A stretch of 64,000 nt of DNA, from contig OZ059895.1 in NCBI GenBank assembly GCA_964057225.1, positions 14,871,001 through 14,935,000 of the forward strand. Direction: 5' to 3'. The notes under the pieces are model-generated. The model was not told the DNA's origin. It worked only from the letters and a program-made list of their open reading frames with translations, and did no database searches. Position numbers and translations under genes: made by a program. Origin of the DNA: Auanema rhodensis (lineage: Eukaryota > Nematoda > Chromadorea > Rhabditida > Rhabditidae). Below, one piece after another: positions 25,435-37,929 of this stretch (positions within the stretch are counted from its first letter, which is position 1; each line of letters begins with the position of its first letter).

Positions 25435-28400
25435 TCAAGATTGTAATGTATGGCATATTAAGTCGACATCGTTTCCGTTTTTCTTGAATACTGGTTGCTG
25501 ACTGGGTTGATCAGCTGGGAAGACTCTGATTGCTTTTGCCTTTCCTCCTAATGAGCATTGAATTATGGAAGCCACTTGAATAGGTGGGCGACGCATGTTC
25601 AACCTAAATATAATAGTTAGTTTTAATAATTGCAAAATGTTTATTACTTATCAAGATGGGCAAGAAGGGTACCGATTACTTCACCAATACGATCCTCTTC
25701 CTTGGGATTCTTAGTGCAACCAAGAATGTCATTCTCTCCGAGATGGAATACGATTAATCCATTGGGTTCCGGTGTTACGGAAATTTTCAGTATCTGAAAT
25801 TAATATCAATTTGAGGTAAATAGGACTTTTACTGGTTTTACGTTTTGCAATGGAACTGGCTCTTTGAGTAACTTGAACTTCTTCGTGTCTAATTTGGCTA
25901 TATAGCGGTCAGTTATGATGAGAAGACGTAAGGAGGATTTATTGAATTTATTGAACTTTTGAATGTAGGTGCTGAATAGCAATTTTCCATATGGGTGTGT
26001 TTGACATAAAACGCTGCACCCTTCTCTGTATTGAAGATTTGAACTTCCTATCTCGTGCTCTTCTTGCTAAAGTAGAGTTTTTTTAAATATTATTTTAAGA
26101 CAATACAATACCTGAAGAAGATAGTCTCCTTTCCAAAAACGGGAGTATCCCCAAAGATCTCTTTTTCCATTAAGTGATTCAAAAGCTGCAATCTTCTGTG
26201 GTAATGACTCTCTTAAATGTTGGGGAATGCGATTGAGAATAGTTGCTGCTCTCCAACGTCTGTGCACAACCTGTAAAATGTATGTTCTTTTTTTAGTTTA
26301 ACAGGCTTTTCACCTTCAATTTATTAACAAATGGAGCAAGTACCACTGGTGGGGCAGGCCATCGGACGCTTTTTCCTAAATCTCGCATGTTCTTAACACC
26401 CCTGCAAAATGAAATTTTTAACTGGCTTGTTATTAGCTCTTACTTGAAAGCATTGATAACACTAAAGATGTATGTTCTTAATTTGTATTTGCGATAAGTA
26501 GCCATAATAAGGTAAACCGCCCTGATTTGCTTATACTTTCTTCGTGCTTGATAGCCTCTAACCATCTGAAAGAAAAGCGTTGAGTTCACAATTAAGTGTC
26601 GACTCTAATCTTGCCTTCTGTAAGAAAGTAACAACTTCTGGTAACTTTTGGCTTCTCAGTTCTTCCAGCCGGAAAACTGTTTGAGGGCTTCTAATGAAGA
26701 CCTAAAAGAATGGAACTAAGATACTTCATGAAAAAAGTTGATCGACCTTAGTTCTTCCATTTACACAATCTTGAGCTTCACCAACGTGCTGTAGAATTTT
26801 GGTGCAATTATCTCGTGGTGAACCACCTCGGGGATTTGGCCAGGTAGCTGGACATAGCATCTTGTACCTAATATATTGTTGTAATATTTAGTTTTTGAGA
26901 ATATTTACCTGTTGATGAAACGATCATATGGCATTCTGTGAGCAAAGCCTGCTCTGCGAACTCTGACATTTTCTAAGAGACCCAAATATCGGGCTTGATG
27001 CTCTACACGTTCAATATCAAATACTGAACGACTCTTCTCTTCATTAGGCTTGATGCATCTGATATAGTATGGCTCTTTACTAGCTAATTGGGCTACCAAA
27101 TCAGCCATAGAATTCTGAATTATTCTCATCGTAATTTAATAATTTTTCTTCAAACTAACCTTAAATATATATCCTGCAGTTGGAGGTCTTCTGTTTACTT
27201 CACGCACGGATTTTGATCCATCAGGGAACAGAGCACGAAGGAGAAGGTCTTTGCTTAAAATAAATAGTTAACAAAAGCCAATGAATACTGAAATAACCTG
27301 TTGAATAGTAGACGCTTAAGGTCTTGGTACAACGTATCTCTATTCTTGTCCATGAAACTTTCTACTGTATATGTTACGTCACCAGCATAATGAGTAATTC
27401 TGAAGTATCGTGATGCAAATAAATTATATTATCTTTATTTACCGGAAATCTTCGAAACCAATAGTCTTATCCGATTGTTTTACACCTCTACTGCTGTAAT
27501 GCCCGTGACTACCCATCTTCTTATCTAATTCACCCAAGAAAACCTGGAAAAAAAATTATTACGGTGAATAGATTTCGTGTGAATTATGTCTTCTAAGATA
27601 AGAATTTCTCATTAAAAGAATCATTGGTGCTCTAAGCTCTTTTTTTTGCTTTGAACGCTCGTATTATTGGCAAGATATTACCTTATCAGTAATGCGTCCA
27701 ATTGAAGCGCAGGCGTCATCAAGAGTGGCAAGAATTCCATTACGGGGATGCTCGACCAAATCGCAAATAATCTGAGATATATGAGTTATTCCAAAAAAGT
27801 AAAATAGTTAAATAACCTTATTGTTGAAGTAATCTATCTTTTTCCATTGAATTCCTTCTCTTTCGTATTCTTCCTGTTCTTGCTTTAACACCAACTCAAT
27901 GAATAGTTGTTGAAGTTTTTCGTTGCAATAGTTGATACATAGCTGTTCAAAGCTTAACAAGAAATTATGAAAGATAATTCAGTAATCATTGTGTTACCTA
28001 TTTTTACCAAAAATTTCAAAACCGTAGATATCAAGCACGCCGATAACGGTTGTCTTACTATATCTGGAAGTATTTTCTACACTGATGGCATCATTCACTT
28101 GCTGGACAATCCAAGAGAAGAGTCTTTCATAAACAGCCTAAAAACACAAATTTTAAATATATGTTATCGTTTCTGTGTCAACCTTAGCCAAGGCATCTCT
28201 TGTGTATAGTGCGGCATTAACGTCGTGTGCTTTTGTAACAACATCACCTCTAGCAGCAACAACCTAAAAGAAATAAATGATTTTTTCTTTCCTAATCACA
28301 ATTCACCTGGGAACAGAGAGCGTTTTGGAGCTGAGATATGCTAACTCCCAGACATTTGGCCGCTACTGATAGGACCTCCCGATTAGCAACTAAACTACCA

Positions 28401-31400
28401 CCAGATGTTCCTTCATCCGGAACAAATGTGATATTTCCCAAATGCAATATAGCAGCAATCGTGGACCATAACTGTAATAACCGAATTGATCATCATATTT
28501 CCATAATTTCTTTATCGTACGCTATCAGTCATGGCTTGCTTGATATTGCTAATGGTTTTAAGAGCCTGCTGTACTTCCTTAAAATCTTTGGCATCATCGA
28601 TACTTGTAACCTGAAAAGTGTAATGCAAACTGAGGAATCAACACTATTTGTTCAAACCCTATCAGAGTTTCCTTGATTTAAGTAATAGTATCTTCTGGGA
28701 TCATTTTTCAGCCCTAGTTCGTTCAAGCGAGAACTATCAAGTCCCCTGAGAAGTTGATAGAAAACATGGAAATTTCGTTCTCCCGTTTGCTGCCGAACAA
28801 CACGAGACTAAATTGCAACATACAGAGAAGTTGTCAAATTGGAAGTTCACACCTTTTCGAGGAGATAGTTGGATATATTTCCACCGACAGGGTCGCCATT
28901 AAAATTGAAGTTGATTTGCATATATTTTCCAAAACGACTTGAATTATCATTTCTTGTAGTTTTCGCACATCCCAATGATTCCAAAATACAGTTAGATCTC
29001 AGTAAAATGTTTTTGACTCTACAAAAAAAGTACAATTATTCCAGTTAATGTTTTCCCGTTTATAAGGTACTAAACATGTGAAAATTTACAGTTTTGCAAC
29101 AATTTTTCTATTTTCACTATAGATTTTGCGCTATATTCTCCGCTATTCTTATTCGTTAAACAGGGTTTTAACATTGAAAAGTAAATGAGAACAAATAAAA
29201 CAGCGTTGTACTCTGTGTTCAAAAAAAAAAAGACCCGAATTGCACATTATCCGGTTGAAGGTTAACTATGAGACATTATATGTATGTATGTAAACCCTCT
29301 GTACTGTATCCCCTTTTTCAATGTTGACTTGTAAATCAACAACGAACTCAATCAAGAAAGCTAACTGCTGTCTACTCTGGAATAGAAACATGGTTAGATA
29401 AACCATTAAGCACATTATATATTCGTCTACTCATCACATAGTTACAAACAGCGTTGATGGAAATGTAATGAGATCATGCGATCTTAGAATTAACTAATTT
29501 CAACAATTAAATAATGTTCATTCTCGCTAATGATGTTCACCCAAGAACATCATGTTTCTCTTCATTCTGAAAATCATGGTTTGCCATTTCTTGAATAGTA
29601 ATGATGATTTGACACAGACAATTAGTCTGAGGAACGGATTGATTGAAACAGTATTATTGGAAACATAAATTCAATATTTCTATTTTCGAAGTCGCGCACA
29701 AAAAAATTTTTTTTTCGCATTAGCATCAATCGATTCATAGCTGAATCAATTATGCTAAGTTAAGCTTCTAAAAATCCTCCAAAACAGCCAACGATTCCGG
29801 AATTTGGTGGCCTTGCCAAGTTCGAAACCTTAGTTAAATCATGAAACCAGAGTCAAGTCAATCGTTTCTCATTCCCCTCAACCTCTGGACTCATCTATCT
29901 ATGCGAACATATTAGAACTATATAACGATGTGGTAGTTAATCGGATTAGTCTATTCTATGTTACCTCATTTCCACCCATTCAAAGATCTTCTAATACAAA
30001 AATTTGAAGAAATGTTTTTCGATGTTTCAAAAATCTCTACAAAAAATCCGAAATTATGGCTATTTTCGGAATATTGAGAAATGCTCCCTTAGAAGTAATG
30101 TGCCATGAAGCTGAATCTTTTGGGTGACTACCACATGAATAGAGATATAGATATGACACTTATAAGGGACAGATGGCTAACGCATGAACAAAGTGCCTAA
30201 AGATAATCATCTTGTCTTGTCCAGCCTGAAGGGTATCCGCGTGGAGACCCTCCAGCTGACAGATAGCACGGTTCATCTATAGCTACTAGCTTACACTAAT
30301 CTTTGAACATTAGGACAGTAATTAAAAAAGCAAGCGCACACATGTTCAGTTATAGGTCAGAAACAACATGTCAAATATGAATGATGTACAAGCAACTGAC
30401 CGTTCAATTTCGCGCTGTTGTTGTACATTAGTAATAGCAGCTAAGTATCTCATTATTATTTTGGATGTTTCCGTTTTTCCTGCTCCAGATTCGCCTATGA
30501 TTAATATCTTTGTTAGCATTGTCTTCGCATCACATATCTTACCAGAAATGACAATACATGAATCACGTCCATACCGCTTCATCGATCTATAAGCAGCATC
30601 AGCAATAGCAAAAGCATGAGGTGGACGTTCATATAGCTCTCGTCCCTATAATATAGTATATTATTCATATTATTAGTAAAAAAGTAAACAAGCCTTGTAT
30701 TTATCAATCGTTCCCTTTTCATATATTTCAAGATTTCGATACGGATTGACGGCAATCAGTACCTCTCCAATGTATGTATAAATTCGACTTTTCGAAAATC
30801 TGAAATGTTTAGGAAATCAAATATGATGATAATAGTATACAACCGTGCTCTGTTTTGAAGATTTGCAAAATAAAATTCAAAGTTCACGTAACGCGCGCAA
30901 CAATGGCCTAGGCTAATTGCTCTCTTCAGCTCATTATTCGATTTTTTTAAAAATGCACAAAGATATATGCATATGCTGTGTCATCATATACATAAATCTT
31001 TTCAGTTTTCATATTCTTTCCTACTACTGACATGTGGATTTGCTTGTTCAGACAAGCATCTGCAGTACAAGAGTCATAACTAGGTACCTACTAATGCGAT
31101 AACTAGCTTAAGAACAGATGAAAAATGAAATCGACCATGTCTCTGACTGACAAATAACCGTATTTGCTCTTTGTCTGAAGATTTTAACAAAACAAGTCAG
31201 TGTCTATCTAAGGTATAAAGAAAATGAAGAGGAAATGACAATCAACCGACAGCTGGCAACTTTTTTGTTTTTTTTTCCTTTTGGGCATTTTTTAAATGAA
31301 AACATCTGCTTTTTGCATTATTATTGCGTATAAAGAATTTGTTGAGTAAATTTTGAATCATATATATTCTTAGGTATAATTGAAATTTGAAATACGATTC

Positions 31401-31790
31401 TCTATTTTTTTTCTATGACTCATAGACTTGATCTTCGATTGCACAAATATGTAAAGCATGCTTACGAAATTCTTCGACTATTTTAAGCAATGGCACATCA
31501 TTGCGTAAGTTGCTAATACTTGCCTTCGTTCTCATAAAAACCATTGAGACATGAGTGAATGCATTGATGATTATTCAAAAGCTTAGCATTAGAAGATATT
31601 TCAAAATAGTTTAGAAAATAGAAATAAATAAATGATTATTGAGCAAATTATTAAGAGCATTTCATGAAAAATATTAAAAAATTAATTACCTGAGCCGCAA
31701 ATTATCGACGATATGTGGCAAATCAATAGTGGAGAGAAGAACCAGATCTTCAACTCCATACTCTTTAGGATCATGCTCTGCCAACGCCAT
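25435..31790 (-). CDS. hum-5: Class I unconventional myosin, Myo1d-like
   Basis: A single-headed actin motor linking membrane to cortical actin. It starts [20 protein letters not shown] (31690-31790). Next come exons 30694-30799 ([15 protein letters not shown]), 30543-30645, 30401-30494 and 28853-29018. The P-loop GESGAGKTE is split by a 48-nt intron. Switch [11 protein letters not shown] lies at 28.9 kb. The motor C-terminal block [13 protein letters not shown] lies at 27.0 kb. An IQ-like segment [19 protein letters not shown] lies near 26.55 kb, and a TH1-type tail ends at 25435. The tail ends without an SH3 domain and keeps the [12 protein letters not shown] segment seen in Myo1d-type tails, which is why I favour the C. 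elegans HUM-5 type over HUM-1. The symbol rests on memory of the family, not a search. A large intron (29019-30400) interrupts the motor. One intron (30646-30693) appears to use a GC donor. Confidence 0.92.
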
Positions 31791-32692
31791 GATAACTGAG
31801 GAATTAAATACCTTTAAAAATGTGATCTTCAGGACTTTAAAAATGAAAAAAAGCTATTACACACAAAAAATGCATTCATAATGTAATAATGAAAAATTAA
31901 ATGATTATATAAATAATTTGAATTTCAATGCTATAAACAACATATTATTCATGGTTTATGACTACATTCGTCATTATGAAATTACTACAACGCCAAGTTT
32001 TCTTAAATTCATGAAACTTTTGGCGAGCGCAATTGGGAACAAATCATATTGGTGATGAATAAATGGTAGATAGTTGGAAAAAGGAAGAAAAAACATGAAT
32101 TTTCTCACGATATAAGTCGTTGGCAATCACAAAAGCACTGAGTATTAGATATGATAGGGGTGAGAGGTAATTAGTTTTTAGATTATTGCAACTAGAAATC
32201 ATATAGAAATGGTTTGACTGTTTGTGAAATGATTATTCATAACCGAAGAACAACTACAGATAAGAGGAGCACAGTACCTCTTTTTGGTCGATCAGAATGC
32301 CTAGCTATTGAAAAATCAATAAATCAACAAAAGAAATCGGTCCTGGAAACCGGAAAAGGTAAACATGTTATAAGTTTCAGACATTTGATAACTAAATAAT
32401 TGCAAGAAAACTTTCTTTGCTGAGAACTAGAAGTTATAAATCAGAGAATATACTAAGTAAATGGATTAAGGGCACCAAGTTGTTTACAAAGCTCATGCGT
32501 CCCCTTACAATCAGTTCCGTCCACCTTTTTTTCTGAACTCGCCTACTCAAGCCTCGCAAAAGCGCAAGATTGTGAGGAATAGAACTTGAATTAGTCGAAT
32601 AATAAAATGAAATAAAATAAATTCCAATAGAAAAATAGTAATATATGTGATAAGAGCTAATATTTAGAGAGTTGGTGGGAGAGAAAAAGAAC

Positions 32693-32725
32693 AAGAGAGA
32701 GAGAGAGAGAGAGTGGGGGGGGGGG
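32693..32725. repeat. (GA)n tract with G11 run
   Basis: GA units followed by GT and then eleven G. Elsewhere in this genome homopurine tracts are GA only, so the G-run stands out. Confidence 0.9.
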
Positions 32726-33492
32726 CTAGGAGATGAGAAGAGAAAATGGAAACATAGAGGGCAACTGAGATGAAAAAGGAGAAAAATAGAGCAACAGATA
32801 AGCTTTATATGGCAGAGAGAATGATTGTGATTTTAGTTCTCGCTGTATGTTAAATATGTGAAGGAATCAATTTGTGAACGATGACGAGATAGAAATAGCA
32901 ATCGAGAGCGCTAGGAATAGTAATCTTATTTCTATTTTATCATTTAAAATTGTTCTTAACGATTTGATATGAAGTAGGACCTGGACATTGAATACGCTGA
33001 ATTCTATGTTTTGGGTAAGAATTTCAGCCATGAACCCCGTACAAAGTAGGTCATACTTGATAGATTATGCAAATTTTACTGGTCAACGATCAGATTTTCC
33101 ACTTTGTTATGCTTCTTTTGTATCATAATTTCCTTATATGATGACCAACAGGATTGTTTATGAAGCATAATGTTGCAAAACGTTTTGAACAGGAAAGAAA
33201 AAGAACAGAAGATTGAAAACGTAGGTGTATAGAGTGCTTACTTGATGAGAAATAAGTAATATGAGTAGATAGTAAAGGAATAGATAGTTAATAGTATTAG
33301 TTATGTACTACACATTGAGCACTACGTTTACTAGGATTGATGTTTCAATCACAGAATTGTTAACGATATGTTAAAAGCATGTGTGAGAAGCATAGCAATA
33401 GCCCAAACAAAACACTAAACAAGTCTTTAAAGAACGAAACGGTCGGAGGGATGGTACAAAACGAGCAGAGACAGGGCAAGCAAAGTAGAAAG

Positions 33493-33527
33493 CCGTTTCA
33501 TGACGTCATTTTGCGTCATAGAAACGG
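33493..33527. promoter_or_regulatory. Hairpin containing a CRE (TGACGTCA)
   Basis: The left arm CCGTTTCATGACG (33493-33505) and right arm CGTCATAGAAACGG (33514-33527) are complementary apart from one extra base. The left arm runs into a perfect CRE consensus TGACGTCA at 33501-33508, bound by CREB/ATF-type bZIP factors. An E2F-like element follows 77 bp downstream. The binding role is inferred from sequence only. Confidence 0.45.
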
Positions 33528-33603
33528 TTTTTAAGCTTTCCTTGTATGTCTTGAGACGGATTAGCAACAGTACAATATAACGTTCTGTAATTATCAGATA
33601 AAC

Positions 33604-33620
33604 AAGGCGGGAAAATACTA
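33604..33620. promoter_or_regulatory. E2F-like 17-mer, copy 1
   Basis: AAGGCGGGAAAATACTA, identical to a copy at 59874-59890. Its core GGCGGGAAAA fits the E2F/DP consensus TTTTCCCGCC read on the other strand. Whether it is a binding site or a shared repeat fragment is not clear. Confidence 0.4.
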
Positions 33621-34745
33621 GAAACTTATAGCGACATTCAAGAAATACAAGGTTATCCCTACTAGATGTTTCAATTGATCGTCATTTTCAAAAGTATCGA
33701 ATTTGACTGTGATGAGATTGTGTGAAAAAACATGGAAAAGCTACTATAAACTAAAATAAAAAAATCTATATGCCATCTGAGAGTAAAAAGGGGAATAGTG
33801 ATACATTGAATATTATACTAAATTATTATAAATATTATTCATAGATCATGGATGAAGTCCATTCAGAAAAATTCTTTAAACAGATACACGGTCCAAATAT
33901 AGAGACGATTCTCATTGTGAACGGGTATAATGAGCTGTCAAAATAGGAGAAGTGAATCGGACAGACAGCAAGATCAATAGTCCTAAAGAGCCATATTAGG
34001 TAACCAGATGTTCAGCAAACCGCTTCAACTATATATGGTTTGGGGTGAGGTTTAGAATAACCAAATGAAGAAGGATGAGAACAAGCAGAAAAGGAAGACA
34101 AGGAAGGGAAAAAGCCGTCTGTTCCAATAGACGAAAGGCCCAGAAATATAAGAAAGCATCCGTTCAAAGACATTGAAAGCTCCGCCTCTTTTCACTCAAA
34201 ATCTTTCGGTCAGGAGAGAATGAAAGGAATTGTGGACATCGACAACCCCTCACTGTTTTAATTATGACCAGACTCGGAAAACAACTGTCACTACATGTCC
34301 GAGTATTTGGAAACAACCGACTTAGACGATTAGAACTATCACTATTGCTCACAAATCTCAATGTGAAGTAACTATCTAATGGTTAACTAGTAAAATATAT
34401 ATAATCAAGTAGCGTAATATGATCTGAAACCATAGCTATTCATGAGAACAGAATATTTTCGTTATTTCATTCGTATTATACATAGAAAGAAGTATAAGTT
34501 GTTCTATAGTCGTACATAGTACTTTTTGAAATGGCGGTAAAGATGACCCAAATAAAAACTCTTTTCGCGCTTTTGAAATTCGAAATTTGAGTTTCATTGC
34601 ATGCAGTAACCGGGCTCTATTCTACGTTTTTTTAAATTTTAAAATAAAAAAAAATATAAAAAGTGATCTTTACCTCAAAAATCTAATCTGAAAATTCAGT
34701 TTTAGTTTCACAGCCAGTAACAATATAAAAACACGGAGAAATGGC

Positions 34746-34766
34746 TTTACGTCATTTTCACGTAAA
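34746..34766. repeat. 21-bp palindrome, ACGTGA type, copy 2
   Basis: Arms TTTACGTCA and TCACGTAAA around the spacer TTT: the same architecture as the copy at 1092-1112, with one arm mismatch. It lies in the region where strand composition flips between the divergent myosin and par-3 genes. Confidence 0.75.
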
Positions 34767-34821
34767 GAATCATCAAGTGTAAAAACACTCCGATTTGAGC
34801 CGATTACTCTACAATGATGGC

Positions 34822-35070
34822 ATGTGTTTAACTGTAAAAATTAACAAAACGGCGGAGAATTCAATACTTTCTGGAAAGCGTCAGAGCAATTTGAAAGAAG
34901 TTCCTGTAAAAACTGTTTCTTTTGTTTATCTTTTCTCTAAAACTTCTGTATTAGATGACTTTGCACAAAGAGCAAAAAGGAACATTCCCAAAGTCTGGAA
35001 CTTCGTATGGCCTAGACAAATCAAATTATTATTAGAAACATCTAATTTAACCTACTATACACAATTATAA
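34822..35070 (+). CDS. Possible small single-exon gene, 82 aa
   Basis: An ATG-initiated frame starting MCLTVKINKTAENSIL and ending TSNLTYYTQL, lysine- and asparagine-rich, without a recognisable motif. It lies alone in the middle of the divergent intergenic region. Frames of this length occur by chance in AT-rich DNA, and I see no promoter, trans-splice site or relative, so this is a candidate only. Confidence 0.2.
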   Translation: MCLTVKINKTAENSILSGKRQSNLKEVPVKTVSFVYLFSKTSVLDDFAQRAKRNIPKVWNFVWPRQIKLLLETSNLTYYTQL

Positions 35071-37929
35071 ATAGACTAAATATATTTCTGGGTAAAGAAA
35101 GACGTGTTTAGTCCTCAATCGAGGTACTTTTTCAAATTTCCCCAACTTTAACAGTACGTAAAATTGATAAAGAATCAATAATATTTCTACATGTAATAAT
35201 GTATCTGATTAAGGCTTACTTCGACTAATTTGGTTTTACCGCACAGTTTTGGCGCCAACTGGAATGAGTTCGGATATCCATATTTGGCAGTAAATTGGTT
35301 CCCGCCGCTAATGGAAGCCTTTAAATAACACGTTCGTTTATTTGATTATTGATTACTTTTTTTTTATTATAAATTTTGGGAGAATTCTTAAAGTCTTAAA
35401 GTTATTTCTTTATATTTAGCTGTGATTTATATATTAAATTTGCATGCAATATCTACTTCTAACATGAACTCCGGATGTTGTTGTTGTGTCGATCATTTAC
35501 AAAGTAATTTTTTAATTTTTCCTTTTTTTTTATCCTTCAAATGGTCGTAATTAAACTTTTAGTATTTAATGATATTTATTATAAACATGTGCTAAGTATC
35601 CTCGATGACTATAATCTCATACTAATATATTCCAGATGATGGTTGCCTTTCGGTTTTAAATTAAACCATCTAACATTTGTCGATACTCGGTGACGATATA
35701 GCTAAAAGCAGCATCAAACCGAGAATGCGGTACTTAAAAGGTAATTTTTAATTTTCAACTTTGTCCAATTTTACGATTACCGGGATTGTCTGATTAGGGC
35801 TGTTTTATGTGTCTGATGGCTATGATAGTTCATAATTCTTAGCTATAGCACAGCGGATTTCCTTTTCTTTGTCATTTTGTATCTATCGAATCCAGTCTGT
35901 ATATCAATTAGGTATATTATCTCTGTCCATCCAAATTAGGTGATGCTTACTTGATGCGTGCCAAGCCTTCTTAGCCAATCTAGTTAAGTTTCACATTCAT
36001 TTAAATCAGAACTCTACTTTCCTGGCACAGCACAACCACAGCCGCAAAAACAATTTTCGAAATTGAATGTTATATCCAGATGCTATTACGAATAGTATTT
36101 AGCGATATTGCTGGGCAGATCTTCACTATTTGTTTGTCCGGCCTATGTCATCCCGTAAAATGTCATGTATGTTTGAATATCAGATGATCTTAGAGGATCT
36201 TTCTGATTCATCTTCTTTTACATAGGCATTCCCACTTTTTTTTAATATATTTTTCATGCACATTCTATTCTTTCATGCTATAGTGCTGTATATTCATTGT
36301 CTTTCCCACATATCTCCACATATCCTGCAAACATTCGATAGCCAGGTGGTCTGATACGGTTTTCTAAAGAGATTACTCAAGTAACTTGTGACCCGTATCA
36401 CAGTGTGCAGTCCACCTGATAGTTGTGTTTAGACAAGCCACTTGGCGCCATCTTCGATTAAATATTGCTTTCTCCGGTCCATGTTTTCACTCTATTGTCG
36501 GTCTTTCTTGTCAGTTTAAATTTTTATATTTTTCGTAATCTAAAGCTGTGTAACATGTAGAAACATTCTGCTTCAAATGTGCTTAAGAAAATATTATTGC
36601 GAACGCTAGAATGTTTGTGCCAATGAGTCACATTCCTTCTTTGTCTTTCTCAATCCCATACCACTCCTCTCTCTTCCTGTCTTGCTTTCATTGGTCATTC
36701 AACATTCCATATCCTTTGTATCAAATGTCTTATCAATTCCTTTCCCTAAACTGACCGCGTACATACCATATCATGCAAGTTTTTTTCAAGCGGAAGTTGT
36801 TGACAAACGCTCCATGTACCTTATTAAGTTTGTTGTTCTCATCATAGGCCGCAAATCAAATCCGTTGTTGTGCCTTGCGCTTTATTCTCTTTTTTGGTCG
36901 ACCTTGCATCTAAAGGATGGATGCCAGAATAATACCTCGTTAATTTGCCATCACGTATCGCTATGTCCACGTGACCCTCACGAGCCATTCATTGATTTTT
37001 TTCTTTACTCCTTATATGGCATATACCTTGTTTGCTACCCCTAAGTACATTTGATAGCATGCTGCTACACCTATCAAGCTCAATATGTTCGTTTCGATTG
37101 CAAGTATGTCCAGTTCTAATCACGCATTGTGAGTCTTAGTTTTATGTATTTCTGATTATTCTCGTTTCTTGGTTTGACCTCCACTACTTGCCGTGTTCTA
37201 CCTTAGTGGTTTAGGACGCCACCTCAGAAAAACCGTACTTGACCATATTTGCCCGACCGCTGATTTTTCTACAGTTTTTTGCTAAGTTTTAACAAATTAG
37301 AACATGGGATATACGGGTGAGATAGCTGGCTTAGTACTTTCGTACGCTAGCTATTTTTCTCAATGTCAGCTAGTGCGCAATAAGTTGTTGTCAATTTTCT
37401 GTGGATACACTTGTTTTAAAATTAAGCATTTCGCTTAATCTAATTAGTTTGATCGTCTTTAATTCACTTCGCATTTCTCAAAGTTTCTTCATTTACCATC
37501 ATTTCATAAATCAATTCTTCTGGTTTCATAATTATTTGTCTGTATGTATAGAATAAATATTCTGATGTCTTACCTTACCACGAGGGAGCGATTATCATTT
37601 ATGGTGTCATTGATGTTATTATTATTCTTTAACTGCGGTTCTCTATTATATTCTCTATTAATTGACAGTTTTGTTTAGATTTTGACCTTATTACTATATA
37701 TTTAGAACCTTTATTACCTCGTTTTCTCATCTACTTTCATGCCTATATCATCTCTTTTATTTTAATTTATTATCTGAATGCATGAATTGCGTGTTATGTC
37801 GGTAATTCATTTCGTGACTTTGTTCGATCTACACGTTTCTAAGCCACTTAATTCAACTATACTTGTTTAACTGAATTTCTAGTGAAGATTTTTCTTGCGT
37901 ATTTTCATTAAAAAAATATTTTAGCGTCA

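Larger units (their letters stand above)
31791..37929. other. 6.1-kb divergent intergenic region, myosin / par-3
   Basis: I see no exon with splice support here. The left part (to about 34.4 kb) is purine-rich on the plus strand and the right part (from about 35.3 kb) is pyrimidine-rich. That is the pattern of sense-strand T-rich introns on the two diverging genes. It holds a GA tract plus G11 run (32693-32725), a CRE hairpin (33493-33527), an E2F-like repeat (33604-33620), an ACGT palindrome (34746-34766) and one small open frame (34822-35070). Confidence 0.5.

Noticed and set aside
36682-37044. 120-codon plus-strand open frame upstream of par-3
   Set aside because: It lies in a T/C-rich strand, its composition follows base content, and it has no motif or splice signal.
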